NCBI GenBank assembly: GCA_013821985.1
Contig: PNJQ01000002.1
Location: 1-64,000, forward strand
Direction: 5' to 3'
DNA length: 64,000 bases
Source of the DNA: Opitutus sp.
GTDB taxonomy: Bacteria; Verrucomicrobiota; Verrucomicrobiia; Opitutales; Opitutaceae
How positions within the stretch are numbered: the stretch's first letter is position 1; each line of letters opens with the position of its first letter. The notes under the pieces were generated by a model that saw only the letters and a program-made list of their open reading frames with translations, did no database searches and was not told the DNA's origin. Both the position numbers and the translations under genes were made by a program. Positions 43,045 to 50,398 of this stretch are shown piece by piece.

Positions 43045-43467
43045 ATGATCCCACACACCTCATGCACTCCGCGTGCGGCCTACTCGCGTCTCCTCGGCGC
43101 GAGCCTGGCGGCATTGCTCGCGTTCCCGGCCGGCCTCTTCGCGCAGACGGCAGACGCCACGACAAAAAAAGATGACACGCTTCAGCTCCAAGCGTTTGAA
43201 GTGACCGGTTCGCGCGTGAAGCGCATGGACACCGAAGGCCCCGCGCCGGTCGTCACCTTGTCCCGCGGCGATCTCGACCTCTCCGGCTACATGAGGGCCG
43301 GTCTCGCGCGGCTGATCGCCTCGCAACTTTTCGGGACGAGCGTCTTCGACCCGCTCGCTTACGGTGTCGTGACGTTCACGCTGCTCACCTCCGCGTTGCT
43401 CGCCTGTTGGATACCGGCCCGACGCGCGACGCGCGTGGATCCGCTGGTGGCGCTGCGGGCGGAGTGA
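43045..43467 (+). pseudogene. Chimeric remnant: TonB-receptor N-terminus fused to ABC-permease C-terminus
   Basis: The 140-codon open frame begins with a signal peptide (LLGASLAALLAFPAGLFAQ) and LQLQAFEVTGSRVKRMDTEG then PAPVVTLSRGDLDLSGY, the start of a TonB-dependent receptor plug. After about residue 83 it switches to GLARLIASQLFGTSVFDPLA, a transmembrane helix and CWIPARRATRVDPLVALRAE, the C-terminus of a MacB/FtsX-like permease. The two families do not naturally occur as one protein. An in-frame deletion scar between two neighbouring genes is the simplest reading. The fusion is probably non-functional. Confidence 0.75.
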
Positions 43468-43496
43468 GGGCGCGGGCGTCCCGAATCGAGAAAACG

Positions 43497-43527
43497 AAAA
43501 CGCCCGCAAGTCAGTGGCGGGCGTTTT
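43497..43527. terminator. Bidirectional hairpin terminator
   Basis: AAAA-CGCCCGC, loop of nine bases, GCGGGCG-TTTT. It lies 30 bases after the chimeric remnant's stop. It has U-runs on both strands. Confidence 0.85.
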
Positions 43528-43609
43528 GTGACGGTGGCCAAACTTGCGGCGCACCGGCGAGAGTTGGGTTCTGCGGTGAAGGCGCGTTGGCTCGCAGGCG
43601 CACGCGCGA

Positions 43610-43645
43610 GCCCTCCTTCGCCGAGGCTTCGGAGGGCATTTTTTC
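43610..43645 (+). terminator. Putative plus-strand terminator
   Basis: GCCCTCC and GGAGGGC pair around a 14-base loop and are followed by attttttc. A second small hairpin follows at once. Confidence 0.65.
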
Positions 43646-43666
43646 TTTCGGCCTCCGAAAGATAAA

Positions 43667-43714
43667 TGGTGGACGTGAGGGGAGTTGAACCCCTGTGCCT
43701 ACCTGCAAATCAAC
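43667..43714 (-). other. 3' end of a tRNA or tmRNA gene (attachment-site remnant)
   Basis: Read on the minus strand, the sequence ends with a T-arm (AGGGG, loop TTCAACT, CCCCT), the 3' acceptor strand CACGTCC, a discriminator A and CCA. No matching 5' acceptor strand GGACGTG or D/anticodon arms are found within the following 100 bases, so only the 3' portion is present. The T-loop and CCA fit tmRNA or tRNA. Such 3' fragments are left when an element integrates into the end of the gene. The element would then lie to the right. Confidence 0.65.
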
Positions 43715-43748
43715 GAGTTAAGTAATCTTTGTGCTGAAAAACGGTCAA

Positions 43749-43770
43749 TTTAGCGGGTATTTTAGCGGGT
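43749..43770. repeat. Two direct repeats TTTAGCGGGT, 12-base period
   Basis: TTTAGCGGGT occurs at 43749-43758 and 43761-43770, about 35 bases from the tRNA-like end. Short direct repeats beside an attachment site are typical arm-type binding sites of tyrosine recombinases. The role is inferred from position. Confidence 0.55.
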
Positions 43771-43798
43771 GCATGTGTGGTGGTGACAAGCCCGCGGG

Positions 43799-44044
43799 CT
43801 AGCGGCGGAAAAGAGCGCCAGGTTCCACGCGCAGCGCTTTCGCGAGCGCCCAGAGCTCATAATCGAGCACGTAGCGATTCCCGTTTTCGATCCGGCCGAC
43901 GGCCGATCGGTCAAGTCGGACACCTTGAGCGGCCAGTTTTCCAGCTAGATCCTCGAGGGTCACGGCAGGCGTTTGAGCGAGTCGCAGAACACGAAGCCGG
44001 TCGCCGATCATATTGCGCGTCGAAAGATCAGCAGTCTTTTTCAT
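43799..44044 (-). CDS. XRE-family helix-turn-helix repressor
   Basis: This is an 81-residue DNA-binding protein with the XRE layout: RNMIGDRLRVLRLAQ, then VTLEDLAGKLAAQGV as the first helices and VGRIENGNRYVLDYELWALA as the recognition and packing helices. It ends ALRVEPGALFRR. It is divergent from the first recombinase gene. A palindrome abuts its start codon exactly, and a copy abuts the start of the recombinase gene, so it most likely represses both. Small lone XRE repressors of this kind are common in mobile elements. Confidence 0.88.
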   Translation of the reverse strand: MKKTADLSTRNMIGDRLRVLRLAQTPAVTLEDLAGKLAAQGVRLDRSAVGRIENGNRYVLDYELWALAKALRVEPGALFRR

Positions 44045-44059
44045 GGGTGGAATTCACCC
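44045..44059. promoter_or_regulatory. Palindromic operator 1 next to the repressor gene start
   Basis: GGGTGGAATTCACCC, immediately adjacent to the CAT of the minus-strand XRE gene. The half-sites GGGTG and CACCC are inverted, and the motif recurs at 44091. TTGACT at 44061-44066 could be a -35 element of the opposing promoter. Confidence 0.7.
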
Positions 44060-44090
44060 GTTGACTTTACCCGATGCGCAGGTTCGATGT

Positions 44091-44105
44091 GGGTGGACTT
44101 CACCC
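44091..44105. promoter_or_regulatory. Palindromic operator 2 next to the recombinase gene start
   Basis: GGGTGGACTTCACCC, 14 of 15 bases identical to operator 1, immediately adjacent to the ATG at 44106. The two sites are centred 46 bases apart. The GGTGG part may double as the ribosome-binding site, so repressor binding to DNA would cover the initiation region. Confidence 0.7.
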
Positions 44106-45413
44106 ATGAAACAGAATCCTCAGGCGACTGACTCTTCCACCAAGGAGGAGGGTGCGGTGCCGGCAAGAGGGGGCACGGTGCCGTGCTTCGTCGAGCAGTC
44201 CCTTGTGGAAGATGCGTTCAGGTCGCGATTGCGCGACGCCCATTTCCATCGCTTCGGTTTCCAGCCCACCGCAGCGGAACTTGATGTGATGGTCCGCAAG
44301 GAGTTCGCCCTAGCTGCCAAACGCCTCCGTCCAGAATTTTCGAATCGAGCGGAACGGGACGCCGCACCGCAGGCATCTGTGGCCTTATCTGCACCGACAA
44401 TTTTTCCCGACGATCGGCAATGGCAGGATGCAAAGGCGGCGACCGAATACGCGCAGTCGCAAGGCATCGACTCTGTCATGGAAGCGGTTCGTTGGTATCA
44501 ACTCCACCGCGAGTCATTCGAGTCCGCTCCGGACACGGTCCATTGCGTTGACGAGTTCCTTTGTGTGAAGCGGGCGGAAGGCTGCAGTTCAATGACCCTT
44601 GCCGGCTATCAATCGAAACTGAGGCGTTTCGGGGCTGCTTTCGCTCAGCGAAGGCCCGCGGAGATTACCCCGCGAGAGATCGGGTCATGGATTGTCGCCC
44701 AGAGTGCGCATCCCCGCACCCGACTGGATTGGTGGCAGACGCTCCGCACATTTTTTGAGTGGGGAAAACGGATGCGTTTCGTCCACGAGAATCCGGTGCC
44801 GCTCGGCTTGAGCCGGCCCAAGCCTCCCCGCGGCTCGCAACTGGTTTTCACGCCCTTGGAGGTGCGGCGCATTCTGCGACTGGTGCGAGACACCGACCAA
44901 TTGGGATTTTGGGTGCTCGCTGTCTTTGCGGGGCTTCGGACCGAGGAAATCCGGCGGCTGCAGCGCTTCAATCATCGTTGGAATCTCGTCCGATTGCGCT
45001 CGGCGGTGATCGACCTGCCTCACGAGATTGCGAAAACGTATGCTCGTCGCGTCCCAATCTTGCCGGTCCTGCGTCCTTGGCTCGAAATCGTGGCCGCGAG
45101 GCGGCTCCCGTTTTTCCCGCCGAGTCATTACGTGAATTGCCGGCGCCTGCGCAACCGAGTGCTCGCGCCGCGGACGGCTGCATTTGATGAGAAACATCGC
45201 GGCGACCAGTCGAAGATCCCTCCTTCCCGGTGGGCATTCAACATCGCTCGCCGAACTTACATCTCTTACCGGCTGGCCTCGGGCGACGCGAACTATGCCG
45301 AGCTGTCGCACGAGGTCGGCAATTCAGAGGCGATGCTTCGCGAGTATTATGTGCGACACGTCACGAGGGAAGACGCCAAGATTTTCTTCGCGCTAACGCC
45401 CGACCGGATATGA
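44106..45413 (+). CDS. Tyrosine recombinase-like protein A of a recombinase trio
   Basis: This is 435 residues from the ATG at 44106. An N-terminal part (about 1-130) precedes a core-binding-like domain (HCVDEFLCVKRAEGCSSMTL) and the catalytic domain. The first Arg is in VFAGLRTEEIRRLQ near 278 and a Lys in HEIAKTYARRVPI. Box II reads NIARRTYISYRL near 382, with Asn where HxLRH has the first His and Arg where it has the second. Then comes VGNSEAMLREYY, with Asn replacing the His of the usual LGH and the nucleophile Tyr near 413. Its stop overlaps gene B by 4 bp (ATGA). Confidence 0.85.
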   Translation: MKQNPQATDSSTKEEGAVPARGGTVPCFVEQSLVEDAFRSRLRDAHFHRFGFQPTAAELDVMVRKEFALAAKRLRPEFSNRAERDAAPQASVALSAPTIFPDDRQWQDAKAATEYAQSQGIDSVMEAVRWYQLHRESFESAPDTVHCVDEFLCVKRAEGCSSMTLAGYQSKLRRFGAAFAQRRPAEITPREIGSWIVAQSAHPRTRLDWWQTLRTFFEWGKRMRFVHENPVPLGLSRPKPPRGSQLVFTPLEVRRILRLVRDTDQLGFWVLAVFAGLRTEEIRRLQRFNHRWNLVRLRSAVIDLPHEIAKTYARRVPILPVLRPWLEIVAARRLPFFPPSHYVNCRRLRNRVLAPRTAAFDEKHRGDQSKIPPSRWAFNIARRTYISYRLASGDANYAELSHEVGNSEAMLREYYVRHVTREDAKIFFALTPDRI

Positions 45414-46420
45414 GCCGCGCATTGGGTATTCCGCGGAGCGGGAGCCAAACTCTTTCCGCCGCCGATCAGAGGCTGGCGAAGGAAGCGAGGGCAGGGGTGT
45501 GCTGCGCGGCGAGCGACAACGAATCCTTGGTCTCGGTGTTGCGCTGGTATGTCCGCACCGGACGGCCGCTGCTCCACGCTCCGACGCTCCAAGTTTGTGT
45601 GGAAGAGTTTCTCTGGTCGAAACAGGAAGCTAATTTGCGGCAGTGCACGATCGAATGTTATCGCTCGCGATTGGTCCGGTTCGCCGAGCGCTACGCCGAC
45701 TGGTTGCCGGTTTCGCTGACGAGCGACGAGGTGGTGACGTTTCTCGGGCAGCACATCCATCCCACCACGCGCCTCGGCTGGATCCACACTCTTTCTGCGT
45801 TCTTCGAATGGTGCGTCCGGCAGCATTACGCGCTCGCCAACCCGCTCGCCGGAATTGCCCGGCCGCGCAGCGTGGGCCATCGCGCAGGGATCTTTGAGCC
45901 CGATGAGGCGCGCGAGATCCTCCGGCAGGTGCGCTCGACCCGGCAGCTCGGATTCTGGGTGATGTCGCTGTTCGGTGGAATGCGCACGGTGGAGATTCAG
46001 CGGCTGGCCGGGAATCCGGCGCCGTGGCAGCAGGTCCGGCTCAGCGACGGCGTCATTGAGATCCCGGAGGACCAGAGCAAGACCGCGCGGCGTACGATGG
46101 AAATCCGCCCGCAATTGCGGGCCTGGCTGGAAGTGATGCGCGACGAAGGCGTCCCGTTCTATCCCACTGGGGCTCGAACCGCCGAAATCGGACGCGTGCG
46201 TCGCCACGTTTTGCGCCGGTCGCGGGGCGACAATCCGCCTGCTGCAGAATTCAACATGGGGCGACGGTCCTTCATTTCGTATTCCCTCCGTCTGTCCGGG
46301 GCGAGCTACGCCGCGGTCGCCGCCATCGCCGGCAACAGCGAGAAGATGATTCGCAAGTTCTACCGCCGGCCGGTGTCCGCGAAAGCGGCCAGCGACTATT
46401 TTCAAATCTGGCCCGAATGA
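45410..46420 (+). CDS. Tyrosine recombinase-like protein B of the trio
   Basis: The 336-residue product lacks the longer N-terminal part of A and C. The core-binding region is in CVEEFLWSKQEANLRQCTIE and the catalytic domain follows. The Arg is in FGGMRTVEIQRLA near 192, the Lys in DQSKTARRTMEI, and box II reads NMGRRSFISYSL near 284. Then comes AGNSEKMIRKFYRRP with the Tyr near 317. Asn and Arg again replace the two histidines of the HxLRHT box, and Asn replaces the LGH histidine. It overlaps A at its start and C at its stop by 4 bp each. Confidence 0.85.
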   Translation: MSRALGIPRSGSQTLSAADQRLAKEARAGVCCAASDNESLVSVLRWYVRTGRPLLHAPTLQVCVEEFLWSKQEANLRQCTIECYRSRLVRFAERYADWLPVSLTSDEVVTFLGQHIHPTTRLGWIHTLSAFFEWCVRQHYALANPLAGIARPRSVGHRAGIFEPDEAREILRQVRSTRQLGFWVMSLFGGMRTVEIQRLAGNPAPWQQVRLSDGVIEIPEDQSKTARRTMEIRPQLRAWLEVMRDEGVPFYPTGARTAEIGRVRRHVLRRSRGDNPPAAEFNMGRRSFISYSLRLSGASYAAVAAIAGNSEKMIRKFYRRPVSAKAASDYFQIWPE

Positions 46421-47754
46421 CTCGACCCCCAAAACTCGTGCCGAGCTTTCTCGACCAAGCTCGCCTCGAACGGCTCCTTCGGGAAGTCTACCGACGGACG
46501 CACCGCGAGGTGCATGGCGCGGAACCCGAGCCCGAGCAACTCGCGGCGACCGTTCAGCGGGAAATCCCACTCCTGCAGGAGACTCTGGGCGAAGACTTCC
46601 TGCTGCGGCTGACCGAGCCGCAGTTGCCGCGTCCGGAGCGGCCGCCGGACCTGCCCGAGGACGGTTCATTCACCTTCGCTTGGCTCACCCCGGCGCAGCG
46701 TCAGGAGGCCGAAAGCGCCTTGTGGTACGCAAAGCTCCACGGGATCGACTCCATCGTGGCCGTCCTCGAATGGCACCGAGTCTGCAATCGCGCCGCCCTT
46801 GAGGCTCCGCCGCTCCGGGCCTGCATCGATCGCTTCCTAGTCGCCAAGCGCAGCGAGCGTCTGGCGCCGCTCACGGTGCGCAACTATGCGCTGCGCCTGG
46901 AGCGATTCGCGGCGCGCTTTGGCGATCGGTTGCCCGGCTCGGTCACGGCGCAAGAACTCAACGGTTATCTGGAGGCGTGGCCGCAACCGACGACCCGCGC
47001 GAGTCATTGGCTCACCGTGGCGGCCCTCTTCACCTGGTTGTTGCGCCAGCGCTACATCCTCCGCCATCCCTTCGGTGAGGGCGCGCGTCCGCCGCCGCGC
47101 AAGCCGTCCGCGCGGGTAATCTTTACGCCGGAAGAGACAGCCACGATCCTGCGCTCGAGCCTCGAACGCGACACGGCCGGCTATTGGGCCCTGTCGCTTT
47201 TCGCAGGGTTGAGGGCCTGTGAGCTGCAACGCCTGCAGGAGCTCGCGGACCCGTGGGCGGCCGTGGACTGGAAGCAGGGCACGCTCGATCTGAGTTCCCC
47301 GCGAGTGGCTGCCCGCCCTAACCGCCGGAAATTGAAGTTGGTTCCGTGTGCCCTCGCGTGGCTCAGGTGGATGAAGGAACGAAATGTGCCCTTCTTTCCC
47401 GCCAATTCCTGGGAAAAGGTCGGGCGCATGCGCGCCCGCATTCTCGCGGTCCGCACCGCATCCTCCGCGGCCGGATCCGTCGGGACGGGCCTCCAAAAAA
47501 AAGCGCACGGACTCGAACTCAACGGACAACTGGTCTACGGGATGGCGCGGCGTTCCTACCTGTCTTACCGGCTGGCCTTGGAGGAAGGAGGCCCGACGGG
47601 CTCGGCCTTGGTGGCCGATGAGGTGGGACTCACGGAGCGGTTGCTGCGCGCCGACTACGCTGGCAAGGCCGCGCGGGCGGAAGCGCTGCGCTACTTTGCT
47701 TTGGCGCCGAAAGCCTTGGGAGAGCCGGTCGTGGCCTCGGGGAGTGGGGACTAA
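46417..47754 (+). CDS. Tyrosine recombinase-like protein C of the trio
   Basis: The 445-residue paralogue has the same long N-terminal part as A (RREVHGAEPEPEQLAAT matches HRFGFQPTAAELD in A by position). The core-binding region is in CIDRFLVAKRSERLAPLTVR and the catalytic Arg in FAGLRACELQRLQ near 265. Box II reads GMARRSYLSYRL near 377, and the following segment is EVGLTERLLRADYAGK, with Leu at the LGH position. It is the most diverged of the three and may be a structural partner rather than active. It ends about 15 bp before the regulator gene. Confidence 0.82.
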   Translation: MTRPPKLVPSFLDQARLERLLREVYRRTHREVHGAEPEPEQLAATVQREIPLLQETLGEDFLLRLTEPQLPRPERPPDLPEDGSFTFAWLTPAQRQEAESALWYAKLHGIDSIVAVLEWHRVCNRAALEAPPLRACIDRFLVAKRSERLAPLTVRNYALRLERFAARFGDRLPGSVTAQELNGYLEAWPQPTTRASHWLTVAALFTWLLRQRYILRHPFGEGARPPPRKPSARVIFTPEETATILRSSLERDTAGYWALSLFAGLRACELQRLQELADPWAAVDWKQGTLDLSSPRVAARPNRRKLKLVPCALAWLRWMKERNVPFFPANSWEKVGRMRARILAVRTASSAAGSVGTGLQKKAHGLELNGQLVYGMARRSYLSYRLALEEGGPTGSALVADEVGLTERLLRADYAGKAARAEALRYFALAPKALGEPVVASGSGD

Positions 47755-47768
47755 TCTAGGGTTACGCC

Positions 47769-48458
47769 ATGCTGGAAATGCAGCAGGGGGAGGGCCAAAA
47801 GATTCCGATGGGTTTAATTCATTTTGAATTGAACATCGGGGAAACGCCTGATGGGGTCACCGGACTGCAATTCGGGCTCCGGGCGGCAGAGTTACACACA
47901 CCCTTGGCATCAACGCTTCATCCTCCTCCGAGTTCCGCACCGTCGCTAGCCGACGCATTGGTGCGCGCGTCTGGCCGCGGGGCAGAGGTGGTCATCTTCG
48001 AGCGGCGAGTGGTGGATTTTTTTGTGAGTGCCGCCGACCTCCTCGGGGTCCCAAAGTCGGTCGCGGCTATCTACGGCATCGTCTTCGCGTCTCCCCGGCC
48101 GCTCAGCTTTGCCGACATCGAAGGTCGGCTCGACATCAGCAAGGGCTCCATCAGCCAAGGGCTGCGCGTGCTGCGCGAGATGGGCGCTTTGAAGGAAGTT
48201 TCCTCTGCCGCAGATCGCGCGGAGTTGTTCACGCCGGATTTAGAGCTGCGCAAGCTGGCCAGCCAATTTCTTGAACGTCGTCTGGGAAAGCAGCTGACCG
48301 CTGGCAGCACGAAGCTAGCGGCGCTTAATAAGGTCGTTCCCGGTTCGAATACTGAAGCCGCCGAATTGAAGAAGCGGCTGAAGGCGCTCTCGGATTGGCA
48401 CAGCAAAGCAAAGTCACTCCTGCCCGTGGTTCGCACGATCCTGAAGATCACGGGTTAG
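47769..48458 (+). CDS. GbsR/MarR-like winged-helix transcriptional regulator
   Basis: The 229-residue protein has a poorly ordered N-terminal 60 residues and then a winged helix: VPKSVAAIYGIVFASPRP, FADIEGRLDISKGSISQGLR and VLREMGALKEVSSAADRAEL. A charged helical C-terminus follows (AAELKKRLKALSDWHSKAKS). The HTH and wing are of GbsR/MarR type. It heads the polysaccharide locus, where such regulators are commonly placed, and may control it. A decayed second copy of its C-terminal half lies at 50098, with closely similar sequence. The start at 47769 is provisional. Confidence 0.8.
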   Translation: MLEMQQGEGQKIPMGLIHFELNIGETPDGVTGLQFGLRAAELHTPLASTLHPPPSSAPSLADALVRASGRGAEVVIFERRVVDFFVSAADLLGVPKSVAAIYGIVFASPRPLSFADIEGRLDISKGSISQGLRVLREMGALKEVSSAADRAELFTPDLELRKLASQFLERRLGKQLTAGSTKLAALNKVVPGSNTEAAELKKRLKALSDWHSKAKSLLPVVRTILKITG

Positions 48459-48547
48459 GTTTCACCCGCCCAATGGCGGATACGCACAGTTCAGCCCAGT
48501 CGGTTGCATTCTACGGAAGCGACGGGGCGAAGCTTAATTTCGATAAA

Positions 48548-48861
48548 ATGAAAAAGACCCTGATCACCGGCCAAGATGGCTCGTATTTGGCCGAGTTGCT
48601 CCTGTCCAAGACTACGAGGTCCACGGCATCATCCGCCGCTTCTAGACCTTCATCACCAGCCGCATCGATCATCTGAATTTTCGCCACGCCACGAGCGCCC
48701 CGCCGGAGTCGAGTTGCTCATTGGCAACCCCGCCAAGGCGAAGAAACAATTCGGCTGGCAGCACGAAGGTGCTCTTCAAAGACCTTGTGAGAATCATGGT
48801 TGAGCGCTACCTCGAACTCGCAAAACGCGACGCGCAAATCGCCAGCTTGCCTCCGCTGTGA
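48548..48861 (+). pseudogene. Decayed gmd (GDP-mannose 4,6-dehydratase) remnant
   Basis: MKKTLITGQDGSYLAELLL at 48548 matches the GMD N-terminus but lacks two residues of the usual GITGQDG. Reading on with frame changes gives YEVHGIIRRF and SRIDHLNF. From about 48706 the sequence jumps to the GMD C-terminus: VELLIGNPAKAKKQFGWQHE, then in another frame LFKDLVRIMVERYLELAK. The middle, roughly 250 codons, is gone. The final TGA overlaps the GTG start of the intact gmd by 4 bp. It is clearly a frameshifted and internally deleted copy. Confidence 0.8.
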
Positions 48862-49892
48862 AAAAAGCGTTCATTCTCGGTATCACGGGCCAGGACGGCT
48901 CCTACCTAGCGGAGCTGCTCCTCGGGCGCGGCTACCACGTCCATGGGCTTGTGCGCAGGGCGAGCATGTTCAACCGCGCGCGGATCGAGCATCTCCGTAG
49001 TTCCGACCCGGAGCGACTCACGCTGCATTACGGAGAACTCTCCGATCTCACTTCTTTTCGGCGGCTGCTGTCGAGGGTCCAGCCGGACGAGTTATACCAT
49101 CTGGCGGGACAGAGTCACGTCGGCCTAAGTTTTGAAATTCCCGAGGCGACGTGCCAGGAAAACGGTCTGGCGGCTCTGCATCTGCTCGAGATCGTGCGCG
49201 ACCTTCAGCACCCGATGCGGGTCTACTTTGCGTCCAGCTCGGAGATTTTCGGCGCGACGTCGTCTTTCCCACAGTGCGAAACGACGCCGCTCGATCCGAT
49301 CAATCCCTACGGCTGCGCCAAGGCGTTCGCGACGCAGATCGCACGCGTCTACCGGAAAGCGCACGGGGTGTTCGTGGTGAACGGGATTACTTACAACCAC
49401 GAGAGTCCCCGGCGCGGGGAAAACTTTGTGACGCGGAAAATCACCCTCGCCGCGGCCCGGCTGCGTGCGGGTGCCAAGGAGCCACTGCGGCTCGGTAATC
49501 TCGATGCCGTGCGCGACTGGGGCTATGCGCCAGAATACGTCGAAGGCATCTGGCAGTCCCTGCAGGCGGAAGCGGCGGGTGACTACGTTTTCGCGACGGG
49601 GCAGCTGTGTTCGGTTCGCGAGTTCGCGCAGGCGGCGTTCGCCGCGCTCGATCTCGACATCGGATTTGCCGGCTCCGGCGTGGACGAGGTGGGCCGGCGT
49701 CTCGACAACGGTGAGACGGTCTTGCGCATCGACCCCGTGTATTATCGGCCGGTGGAGGCAACGCTGCTCGTAGGCGACGCGAGCCGCGCACGGACAATTT
49801 TACGCTGGGCGCCCCGCACGGTCGGCCCCGAAGTCGCGCGCGTGATGGCCCTCGCCGATTGGGAAAAAGTCCGCGGCGAGACCGGCAGCTGA
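48858..49892 (+). CDS. gmd: GDP-mannose 4,6-dehydratase
   Basis: The 344-residue extended SDR starts with GTG and reads AFILGITGQDGSYLAELLLG, VHGLVRRASMFNRARIEHL, LYHLAGQSHVGLSFEIPEAT, YFASSSEIFG, NPYGCAKAFATQI and GITYNHESPRRGENFVTRKI, the GMD pattern with catalytic Thr/Ser, Tyr-Lys and the NHESPRRG motif. GMD forms GDP-4-keto-6-deoxymannose, precursor of GDP-fucose or GDP-rhamnose. The reductase partner (for example Fcl or RmD) is not obvious nearby. A decayed copy precedes it. Its start overlaps that copy's stop codon. Confidence 0.92.
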   Translation: MKKAFILGITGQDGSYLAELLLGRGYHVHGLVRRASMFNRARIEHLRSSDPERLTLHYGELSDLTSFRRLLSRVQPDELYHLAGQSHVGLSFEIPEATCQENGLAALHLLEIVRDLQHPMRVYFASSSEIFGATSSFPQCETTPLDPINPYGCAKAFATQIARVYRKAHGVFVVNGITYNHESPRRGENFVTRKITLAAARLRAGAKEPLRLGNLDAVRDWGYAPEYVEGIWQSLQAEAAGDYVFATGQLCSVREFAQAAFAALDLDIGFAGSGVDEVGRRLDNGETVLRIDPVYYRPVEATLLVGDASRARTILRWAPRTVGPEVARVMALADWEKVRGETGS

Positions 49893-49932
49893 AATTTTCC
49901 ACCCGACCGGCCACCAACTACTCCTCGACTCC

Positions 49933-50097
49933 ATGATCATCGAAATCAGACACCAAGGTGAAACTCTCGCACTAATCGTGCCGGCGAATTTGGCCGAGCC
50001 GGGCTACATTTCTTCACGCTGAAGGAATTTTCTCAGCAGCTCGCCGCCGTGCGCCATCCGGCGGGCAATGTGATCGGTCCGTATGTGCACAATCCGG
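49933..50097 (+). pseudogene. Decayed cupin-like sugar-cluster protein (N-terminal part)
   Basis: MIIEIRHQGETLALIVPANL stops at a TGA near 50020. A one-base shift restores LHFFTLKEFSQQLAAVRHPA and GNVIGPYVHNPVREV, a cupin-type stretch resembling proteins found in nucleotide-sugar loci. The remaining part of the cupin is missing; the sequence passes directly into a regulator remnant at the REV residues. A single-base frameshift plus fusion marks it as dead. Confidence 0.65.
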
Positions 50098-50377
50098 TGC
50101 GCGAGGTGGGAGCCTTGAAGGAAGTTTCGACGGCCGCGGACCGTGCCGAGTTGTTCATGCCCGACTTGGAAATGCGCAAGCTCGTTGGACGCTTCATCGA
50201 GAGTCGATTGGAGAAGCAGCTCACTGCTGGTAGGACGCGTTTGACGCCCTCGGCAAAGCCGTGCCCGGCAACAACGGCGAAGCCGCCGAGCTGAAGATGC
50301 GGCTCAATGCTCTCTCGGATTGGCACAGGAAAGCAAAACCCCTGCTGCCGATTTCTACGCCCATCGAAGGTCGATAG
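50098..50377 (+). pseudogene. Decayed C-terminal half of the GbsR/MarR-like regulator
   Basis: REVGALKEVSTAADRAELFM, then LEMRKLVGRFIESRLEKQLT match the intact regulator at 47769 (REMGALKEVSSAADRAEL, LELRKLASQFLERRLGKQLT). A frameshift follows, and the other frame gives GKAVPGNNGEAAELKMRLNA and LSDWHRKAKPLLP before a stop at 50375. The N-terminal half and the HTH are absent. The fusion with the cupin fragment is in frame at REV. It suggests an old copy of the regulator once headed the pse genes. Confidence 0.75.
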
Positions 50378-50398
50378 CGGTCCGCTACTTTTATCTCT

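Larger units (their letters stand above)
43468..43798. other. Gene-free interval with terminators and an attachment-like tRNA end
   Basis: Between the chimera and the XRE repressor gene there is no coding region. The stretch holds two hairpin terminators, a third small hairpin (CTTTCGG, cct, CCGAAAG at 43645-43661), the 3' end of a tRNA or tmRNA on the minus strand, and two direct repeats of TTTAGCGGGT. It looks like the left boundary of an integrated element. Confidence 0.65.
49893..50398. other. Gene-free interval of decayed coding sequence between gmd and pseB
   Basis: No intact gene is seen here. About 40 bases after the gmd stop the stretch becomes a decayed cupin-like sequence and then a decayed regulator copy, given as separate entries. 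The 21 bases before the pseB ATG are ordinary spacer. Confidence 0.7.
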
